DNA from: Sarcomyxa edulis
Taxonomy: Eukaryota > Basidiomycota > Agaricomycetes > Agaricales > Mycenaceae
DNA length: 64,000 nucleotides
Assembly: GCA_009761415.1 (NCBI GenBank)
Contig: QUOL01000015.1
Coordinates: 1 to 64,000 of the forward strand
Direction: 5' to 3'
Shown: positions 56,380 to 64,000 of the stretch, piece after piece
Numbering within the stretch: the stretch's first letter is position 1
Layout of the letters: each line of letters starts with the position of its first letter
Notes under the pieces: generated by a model
What the model saw: only the letters and a program-made list of their open reading frames with translations
What the model was told of the DNA's origin: nothing
The model's database searches: none
Position numbers and translations under genes: made by a program

Positions 56380-56640
56380 CGTAATTCGTCGTGAAGCTCA
56401 AAATCCGTCATGAAGCTCGAAATGTTCATGACGATCTCATGAGAGCCTCGTCAAAAGACTAAGTTTTCAGAATTTCTCATGAGGCTTCGTGTAGTTATTG
56501 AGGCTCATGAGGCTATTCGAGGTTCACGAGGGTTAGGGAGCTTAGTGAGGCTCTTTAGGCTTAGGGAGCTTATATTGATCGAGCTCGAATATGGGCGTAA
56601 TAAAATAATATTGCATGAAGTACAAGTCTACTAAAGTCCT
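56380..56640. repeat. Degenerate GAGGCT/GAAGCTC-rich sequence
   Basis: Short motifs such as CATGAGGCT, TGAGGCT and AGGGAGCTTA recur imperfectly after the kinase fragment. Low-complexity; no gene. Confidence 0.4.
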
Positions 56641-56905
56641 ACAGGAGAGGGAAAGCGGATGAAGTAGGCGGCGAGAGAGCGAGTCGGAACAGCTTGAGAT
56701 GTGCGAGGGAATGAGCAAAGCGACTGCTAGATAAAGTCAAGTCAGACTTGCAGATCGAAAGGACACGGAACTGAGCACATACCGGAGAAATATAGAGAAG
56801 AACTGGTACAAGAACAGCTACAAGATAAGTCACTGAGTAGATATAGAAAAAAGCATGAGGAGACGGCATACCTTTGGGAGATGCCGGGTGGTGGAGCGAC
56901 AGAAA

Positions 56906-57085
56906 GAGCGATGCGACGATTAGCGACCGATGGGCGGTGCGATTATTAGCGATGAGCGATGCGACGATTAGCGACCGATGAACGGTGCGATTATTAGCGA
57001 CGATGAGCGACGATTAGCAACCGATGTGCCGTGCGATTATTAGCGACGATGAGCGACGATGAGCGATGCAATTCATAGCGATGAT
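56906..57085. repeat. Minisatellite, about 48-50-bp unit, three to four copies
   Basis: Unit starting GAGCGATGCGACGATTAGCG and including CCGATG...GGTGCGATTATTAGCGA recurs at 56906, 56954 and about 57005, with partial units beyond. Noncoding. Confidence 0.75.
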
Positions 57086-57480
57086 AACGGTGAGGAATAG
57101 TGTGTGACGGCGGTGAATATTGAAGGGTACTACTGAGAGATAATCAGCTCAGTGACATGTACACGAAGCCTCGACTTGCTTACATACCAAGAATATACAG
57201 TTGTTTGAATGAGAGAGACCTAGGTATGCTAGGGCCCATGAGTATAGCTGGAGATCTGGACAAGACCACAACTTACCGTTGTAATCGTTGATAGCCGAGT
57301 GATTACTATCAAGAGATGCGAAGGTCCATCAAACCAATGGAAAGAAGTAATATGGAGGAGTGAACGTACAGTGATGATGAATTTCGCAACGTTGGGGGGC
57401 AGACAAAAGCTATTTGCTTGGAACGTCAGAAAATCGAGTTTGAAAACAACGAATCACATACAATTGACATGAAAAAGACT
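57086..57480. other. Intergenic region
   Basis: No gene or clear repeat recognised between the minisatellite and the DUF6698-like gene. Confidence 0.4.
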
Positions 57481-59177
57481 TCAAGTTGAGGTGGACGCCG
57501 GATTAGGGTCTGAGGTGTCCGAGGCATCCGCATTCAACGCTTTAATTTGAGCTTGTAAACTGTTAACCTGGTCTATGAGAGCCTGCTTTCGCGCAGCCTC
57601 AGCCCGTTCGAGTTCGAGTTCGGCTTCTGTTGATGCGTTGGCTTGGGCTGCAGCTGCTGCCTTTGCAGCCTTGCGGTCTTGACGTTGTTTGCGAAGAACG
57701 TCGTCGTCGTCATCGCTGTCGTTGATGCCATCGGAGGAGCCACTGTCAACCAGAGACGAACCAAATACTTCCCTATAATGGATATGATGTGACAACTTCA
57801 TGGGAAGTAGTTGACAGACAAGCGCACCTTTGCCACCATGAAAGAGTCTGTATAGACCACTCAGCCTCGCGATCATCGAACAAAGCGACAATACGGTTGT
57901 GAAAGTCCGGAAGATTGAAAGCCCCATACTGAGGGCCCCAGTTTTCCATCGAGCTGATCATGAACCAAGCCTATGTCTAGCTATCAGACTGAGTCAGACA
58001 AAGTAGAATATAATTGTACATACCTGCACCGCACAGTATGCAATCATCTCCGGAGTAATTTGGGGTCCATGAAGCCTTCCGTTGTTTCGTGGGGTAAAGA
58101 CAACCGTGGTGCCTGCATCAGGTTTCTTGAAACCCGCAGTAGGGCCACAGAAAATTCGCCTCGCACACTATACTCATTAGCAACAATATAGATCTTCTCG
58201 ATTGCGGAAGACGTACTCGAATTGGGAGGAAACCGCGGAGAAGCCCAAGATCAATTTGTTCTGCATCGTATACACCTTCCTCGTATAAGAATGACGGCCA
58301 GTTCTTCGCGTTCATCTTCAGTTCGCCGTTCTGGAGCTTGAGAAGAGTGCTTATGATAAAGGTCTGTGAGTTGAACCTATCTTCGTACATATATATGCGC
58401 ATATACGTACCTTGCAGGATGAGATTCCAGTTCGTCGAGATACTTCCTGGGACATATCAATTTCCTGAGCATGGGGTGATTTAATCCTCGAGGGCCCTTA
58501 GACTTATCATCCAGGGCGGGAGAAAGTGGTGTATTTGGTTCAGAGACAGCATAGGTGAGAAGTTGGCGAAGACTTGACGTGTCCCCACTACGAGCAGACA
58601 TTTGAGCGCTGGTGATCTGGAACACACTCGTTGAGTTGAAGACATTCAGATAAGATTGAGACTTACAACGTGGCACAATTCCGTCCAAGCCTCCTCCGAA
58701 GCCTGGGACCGGTCCTTATCAAACTCTTCGACCAATTCCTTGAAGCCAGGAATCACCGCAAACACCTTCTGGTATACATCAAGATGGCGACGTCTCTCTT
58801 CTGACGCCCTGTCAGGAAGACTGGTTCGGTGCATGTTAACACTGTGAGACGATGAATGAGACACTGACTCTTGTGATATGTTGACGGTGTTTGCACTGTC
58901 GTTGGCGACAGGGGGTGCTTTGGTGCCATGGTACAGAATAAGATTGACAGATATGAAAGGATCTACTCCTCTGGCCAGCATTCTTCCAGCGTCACCATAA
59001 ATCGCTCTGGGGTCTTTTGTCGCAACTCTGCAGACGCAAACTGAGCTTAGAAATACTTTGATATGGAAGGACATACTTTTTCTTCTTATTAGGCTGAGTG
59101 GTGGTTGAAGGTTGACCACGGATTGCAAGGCAAAAGGCATCAAATGTTCGCTTATTGGCGGAGGAAGTGGAAGTCAT
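57481..59177 (-). CDS. DUF6698-like protein of mobile-element-rich Agaricomycete regions
   Basis: Minus-strand, multi-exon, ATG 59177 to TGA 57481. N-terminus M-T-S-T-S-S-A-N-K-R-T-F-D, joined by an intron to A-T-K-D-P-R-A-I-Y-G-D-A-G-R-M-L-A-R-G-V-D-P-F. The core includes E-E-A-W-T-E-L-C-H-V, K-G-P-R-G-L-N-H-P-M-L-R-K, L-L-R-G-F-L-P-I-R and W-F-M-I-S-S-M-E-N-W-G-P-Q-Y-G-A-F-N. An acidic, then coiled-coil C-terminus follows (A-K-A-A-A-A-A-Q-A-N; L-Q-A-Q-I-K-A-L). I recall this layout as the DUF6698 family, abundant and expanded in Agaricomycetes; function unknown. It lies 560 bp from, and in the same direction as, the Plavaka-type transposase gene. Confidence 0.6.
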
Positions 59178-59738
59178 GATGGAAGATGGTGTCGGACTTG
59201 TCACTTGATCGACTTCGACGCGTTGATGCGAAGTCACAGCATGTCACACATCATTTTTGGTAAATCTTGCGTGGGCTCAAAAGACTTGGAAAAACTGACA
59301 GTCACCAAGGGAGTGTGCAAGAGAATATTTTATCTCTATAAAGCAAAGAAATTCAAGGTCAGGAACATCTGGAACTAATTCCGTCACTCTCATGTGACTG
59401 GTGTTACACATGCGTGACTCCTGTGACAGGATGGAGGAGTATCGAAGAACAAATGTCCTCTACATTCTTCATATAGCCTATGAGGGCTTCTCAAACATTT
59501 TCCCTGCTAGGAAGATATATAGTACTATCACTTCTCCTGAACAAGTTTGTTCCCAGAGTCTCTCCATGTCCATCTGTAAATCAATCTTTCATAGTCTCCT
59601 GACAAAAAAATCAAATATGTTCGAGAACTAGCTTCATTTTGGCAAAGAAAATCATGCAGAACTATGTATATAAGAGTATTGGAATGAATAAATAAATCTG
59701 GCTTTGAGTTGACGGTCCAAAAAAATCTGATGCCAAGT
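59178..59738. other. Gap between the DUF6698-like and transposase genes
   Basis: About 560 bp with a short inverted motif (CACATGCGTG near 59407). I could not find a CACTA-type terminal repeat here. No gene. Confidence 0.35.
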
Positions 59739-62700
59739 TCAAAGCTCAGCATAACCCTCTTGCTCCAAGATATCAACGCCGCATTCATCACCATCCTCAG
59801 CTCCCAAACCTCCTTCTACTGCGGCTACAGCATCGTCGTCATCCTCCTCTTCACTACCATCAGACTCTTCACTCTCTGAAGCTGACTCGTCTTGGGCTGA
59901 ATCCTCAGCCTCCTGATCCTCTCGTGCCGAATCTGCTAAAACGGATCTGTGCAAATCGTCCAATTCAGCCTCTGTTAGGTCTTTTACCATACCTTCATCC
60001 ACAGGAGCATCCGCTTCATCTCCAGGATCAGGCTCTGCTTGAATGTGGTGTCTTACGAAATGACGAGTATCAAAGTGACCCACACCGCCACTGCGGTACC
60101 GCATGACCATATCGCGGTCAACGAACCTACAATAATAATAGAATTAGAATCAGATCCAAGCACAGAGAAATGGACTTACATATTGACGTAGTAGTAAACA
60201 TAATCAAGATCATTTTCATCCACCTGACGAGCGATGCTTGGAGCAAGAAGCTCATCGGTCTGGCCATAGTGGAAACCAGGAATCAGATGAACGCCGCGGA
60301 TGATTTCCCCCGGGTCAAGGAATCCAAAGGCACCGTCAGATTCACCATCAACAAAACCAAGACGGTGCAGGCGTTTACAGCCTGCTTTATAGCTTAGATC
60401 CCTGCCGTACCATCGCACCCACAGGAACTCCATATGTTGTGGTTCCCGGGATTTCGAGTTAGCAGCAAGATGACACACGTTGGCGTGAAAGACCCCAATA
60501 ATCCGCCCGTACCAGTATGGATGAGATGGGGTTGTCTCATCGTCGTCCTCACGTGAATATACCATGAAATCGGCGTGCGTTCGAGGGTTGAGGGAATCTT
60601 GGCTGCGGCGGACATCATAGCTAGTATAGTTGATACGGAGAATTTTGTGAGTATAGAGTTTGTCTTGCAGAATAACGACCTCGTTAAGCTGTTCAGGAGT
60701 AAAAACTGTCTCGTCGCCATCATAAACATATCCGAGAAGCCGTCCCAAAAGGTGCGACTTCAATCGCGGTACGAAATCCTAACATGCACCGCTTATCAGC
60801 TAGATATTGCAAAATTCCATCGTGTTCAACGTACCTTGATAGCAGGATCACCCTCGTGATTACCCAGATATGTGGGAATGTTGATTCCAGTGCGTCGGGA
60901 GTCTGAAATGTGGTGATGTTGTCTGGGAGCGGTAGGAGGGAGTGGTTCCGATTGAGCGAACGTGAAAGACGGACGATCGTTGGTGGCTCTGGTAGTCGTA
61001 GGGGCAGGTGGTGCATTAGATGTGGCAGCAGCGTCAGCGTCGTCCATCTTGCGTTTGATACCGCGCAGAAGTCGTTGGCGGCGCTCTTGTCTAGCAACTT
61101 GACGAGTGTACTTGTTTTTATTTGTGCGAGCGTAATAACGCTTAACCCGACGATGTTCTAGTTCACCCTGTAGCAAAACCCCTTGATGTGAGAAGACTAT
61201 GCAGAAAAGAGAAGATAAACTGACCACTTGAGTTGAGTAGGAGTCCGAAGTACCGTATCTGATTATGGAAGCAATGTAGTCGCCAAGGGCGTGCAGTTTG
61301 TATGTAGAAAGATTGAAAGCTTTTGATATTTTTGGAAGAGGAGTACGCAGTGGAGCGGCGGCCTGAGCGGAACCATCTGTTTTTGCTTTTTTAGCTTGGG
61401 TACGGCGTGCCCGAGCTTCTTGCTCTCTTGGAAGTTCTTTAGTATCAAACGCAGCACAGGTTCGGTCTTTAAAGAGCCGTAACTGTCGTCCGAGTTCGTA
61501 CGTAACAGATCTGAGGTCGGTAAGTGTTGTATCGGTGTGTAAGCGAAGCTTTGCCAGAGCATGCCATTCACAAAGGACAAAAATGAGATCCAAGACGATG
61601 GTGTTGTGCGGTTCAGGAAGCAGTCCTTCGAATACAGGAAGGGCACACTTTTAATTTAGATGTTAACGTCAGATCAAATGACGCTGAAAAGATGGAGGAA
61701 CATACCATAAGGAAGTCCTCGAAATCACGAGCAGCGAGTTTCTTCATAGCAGAGACATCTGTGGCAAACCTTCGGATAGTATCTCTTCCAAAGGTAGATA
61801 TCTTACGATAGCTAGATTGATGTGTTATTATAGGTAAGAAGAACCAAGTAATTGTACGAACCGTTCATTGAGGAGAGAGACTTTGTCAGATCCAACAGCG
61901 TAAAGGATACGAATAAGATGCGTGAACACAGACTTCCAGACACCTAGCTCAAATTCGTGAAGGAAATCCGGAACAAACATCCCGTAAAAATTGAATCCAT
62001 GGACAAGAAGTTTCGAAAAGGCATTCTGTTTAGTAGAATGAGTCAAGTCTGACTAGTACGGAGAGCATGAAAACGTACGCGAGTAGGTACAAGAGAGGTC
62101 GGTTTCATAATCCGTTCAACAGCAGCGCCAGTGACTAATCGGCCGGTATCAAAAATCCAGGTTCGCACGGTTTCGATTTTCTTCTGTAGCCATGTAGAAT
62201 CGACTCGTTGATTGCGTACATCTTCACGTCGGCGCATGTCACGTTTGGAGCCCATCTGGTAGATCTGGTCTTTTGGTATCAAGCAGCGAGGACATGGGCA
62301 GCCACCGAGATATTTGATGGTAGCGAGTAGTACTCTGATAGAGCCAGTTTAGTAGAATAGAGACCATGAAAAGAAATGGACAAACTTCTCTGGATAATCG
62401 GCAGCATAGGTGAAAAAGCGAGGGAAGATGAGACGTGTGACACCATCGTAGCATTTGATCTTTTCGCCGTGGACCCATGCGTGGATAAAGGCAGGCGTGA
62501 GGAGTTTATCCCATACACCATGCATCAGCTCACGCTTGAGATGTGTCAGCATTGCAGCTGTCGGCGCTTTGTGGAATTTTTCACGGTAAGCTTCATTTAT
62601 AGAGTCAGGAAGCTATGAATAACACATCGTTTAGTGAAGGATTGGCTCGATCAAGTGGTTCGAACATACGGAGGGGATATACGCTTGATGGTGACAAGAA

Positions 62701-64000
62701 TGCGACGTTGGTTTGGCACGAATATATTTTGACAAGTTGCCGAAGAACGTATACAGCGGCCAGAGCGACGCGGTTCCAAAGTTTGCAAGATGAGTAGAAT
62801 CTGACCAGAACATGTACGCCGCAATGACTGTCTCAAGGTTAGGATGTGCAGGTAGCGCACGGTGAGCTTCGAGCATCGCCGGTGATGTGTATAATTCACC
62901 GTACGTTCGCTCGTGTCCCGGGGGGGGCTCAGGGATACCAGAGGTCTCGTAACATGGTGCTGGTGTAGTTGTGGAGTGGGAAGGGTCAGTGGGGTCATGA
63001 GTAGGATCCCAAAACTGATCGAACGGTGTCAAATGGTAACGTAGAAACTCCTCGCTTTGGAACGCTTCCTTCATGACATCAAGAAGAGGCCGGATAAGAA
63101 CCCCCTCCACCTTGAAGACCGCAGCATCCTTTTCTGCACGCTTGACCTTGGGCCCAGGTAGAGGGATTTCGATTGTAACGGTCTCCCAGCCATCTCGAAG
63201 CTCAGGTGTATCAGAGTCCAAGTGACCTGGAGGACCAAGCGGCACCTGAGCGTCTATGTTATCTCCGTCGACAGGCTGTTGGTCAAAATCCTTGTCCAAT
63301 CGTGCATGTTCACGGTTCGCACTAAACCCGCGTAGATCGGAAACCTTGAAATCTTCCTTTAGAAGGACATCCTGTACAAGACGGTCCAATTCACCGGCAG
63401 ATTTGAGGTTGGATCCGTTGTGAAACCAGCACATGAGACGAGCGGTCGAGGCATTTAATAAGGGAGCAAAGATCGACTCGGATGAATTAGCTTCTGACGA
63501 CGGGATATGGGGTGGTTCATTCGAGGGAGGTTTTGCGGTCAAAAAATTGGGAGAATCGCAAAGGTCGTCCAAGGATATACCTGCATCCGGATCGTGGGTT
63601 GGTTTCTGCGGGTATATTTTGTAGAGCCCAGCACGATTGACTTCAGTCTGGAAGCAGACAGGTGGTGGATTAACGGCAGCGGCAGGCGCATTAGTTGCTT
63701 GATTGACAGGGCTTGGTGCACGAGGAGCGTTTGCGAGAGCAGAAGGAGCTGGTGGCATGATATCGAGATATCGCTTTGGCAGCTTCTTTTGACGGCGTAA
63801 GTGTCCTCTCGGTCCAACAGGAGGAGAGGGTGGTGCGGGAGAGACATGTGGACTCGGAGACGGCGGGTCAACGTCCATCATATCCTAAGTGTAGATGAGC
63901 CATGTAAAACGATGAACAAGCTGCAAATAGTCTTACGTTGTTGGAGTTTTGAGCTGCGCCATCATCAACGTTCAACCCAGGCGCCGCACGGGGAGCCGAT
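59739..64000 (-). CDS. Plavaka-type (CACTA-like) transposase, 5' end outside window
   Basis: Minus-strand, about ten exons, stop TGA at 59739; the 5' part continues past 64000 (the first visible exon, ending N-S-N-N, precedes D-M-M-D-V-D-P-P). Order of landmarks: a disordered Pro-rich N-terminus; F-W-S-D-S-T-H-L-A-N-F-G-T-A-S-L-W-P-L-Y; F-F-G-N-L-S-K-Y-I-R-A-K-P; Y-A-A-D-Y-P-E-K; the cysteine segment G-G-C-P-C-P-R-C-L; F-V-P-D-F-L-H-E-F-E-L-G-V-W-K; H-A-L-A-K-L-R-L-H-T-D; and G-E-L-E-H-R-R-V-K-R-Y-Y. An acidic tail ends the protein. These match my memory of the fungal Plavaka transposases, cut-and-paste elements common in Agaricomycetes. All exons join in frame, so the copy may be functional. 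Confidence 0.75.

Noticed and set aside
56906..57085. CRISPR-like spaced repeat
   Set aside because: Units are contiguous and diverged, without constant repeats and unique spacers; a minisatellite in a eukaryotic genome.
62640..62680. tRNA-like GGTTCGA box
   Set aside because: Lies in transposase coding sequence with no matching A box or cloverleaf.

Overview
The window is nuclear DNA of a filamentous basidiomycete, most likely an Agaricomycete. The genes are rich in introns of about 50-70 bp. Recognisable single-copy fungal genes (ERG4, COX9, PP2A B55, TRAPPC12, SHREC Clr2) sit beside Ty3/Gypsy retrotransposons, a Plavaka-type CACTA-like transposase and a DUF6698-like gene, which are typical of mushroom-forming fungi.

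Region 1 (1-15948) is nearly all of one giant Ty3/Gypsy LTR retrotransposon, and it is the most unusual part. A 181-bp direct repeat (1-181 and 15768-15948, identical) marks the LTR ends. The 3' LTR is about 1745 bp (14204-15948, TGTGA...TCACA) and follows a purine tract. Plus-strand order is: 5' LTR end, primer binding site, frame-broken gag-protease, intact pol (RT, RNase H, integrase). Between pol and the 3' LTR, where such elements normally have little, lie about 7.5 kb of genes on the OPPOSITE strand. I reconstruct six intact spliced or single-exon genes plus one probable broken copy. Five (here A1-A5) are diverged paralogues of an unrecognised small protein, each with a TATA box 27-59 bp before its ATG. 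The sixth (A6) has a six-cysteine array with Zn(II)2Cys6 spacing. The LTR also carries tandem AGCT(C/G)TCCGA repeats.

Region 2 (15949-about 19.5 kb) is a second, different Ty3/Gypsy element on the minus strand. Its single gag-pol frame is cut inside RNase H by the giant element, so this is a nested insertion. 19.5-21 kb is gene-poor.

Region 3 (21-39.3 kb) is host sequence: an old yellow enzyme, sterol C-24(28) reductase ERG4, a glycerol dehydrogenase, Clr2, a Kar9-like GAR-domain microtubule protein containing a 29-nt microexon, TRAPPC12, and a small unknown gene.

Region 4 (39.6-43.6 kb) holds a local family of protein-kinase-like genes with a cysteine-rich C-terminal domain: one intact, one with an in-frame stop, and one locus with only the C-terminal domain. 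A third kinase fragment at 55.9 kb is interrupted by a 264-bp MITE.

Region 5 (44.5-55.3 kb) is host sequence again: sterol O-acyltransferase, an FBXO9/Hrt3 F-box protein, an ER DnaJ protein, COX9, PP2A B55 and an isoprenylcysteine methyltransferase. Region 6 (56.4-64 kb) contains a minisatellite, a DUF6698-like gene and a large Plavaka-type transposase gene that runs off the right edge.
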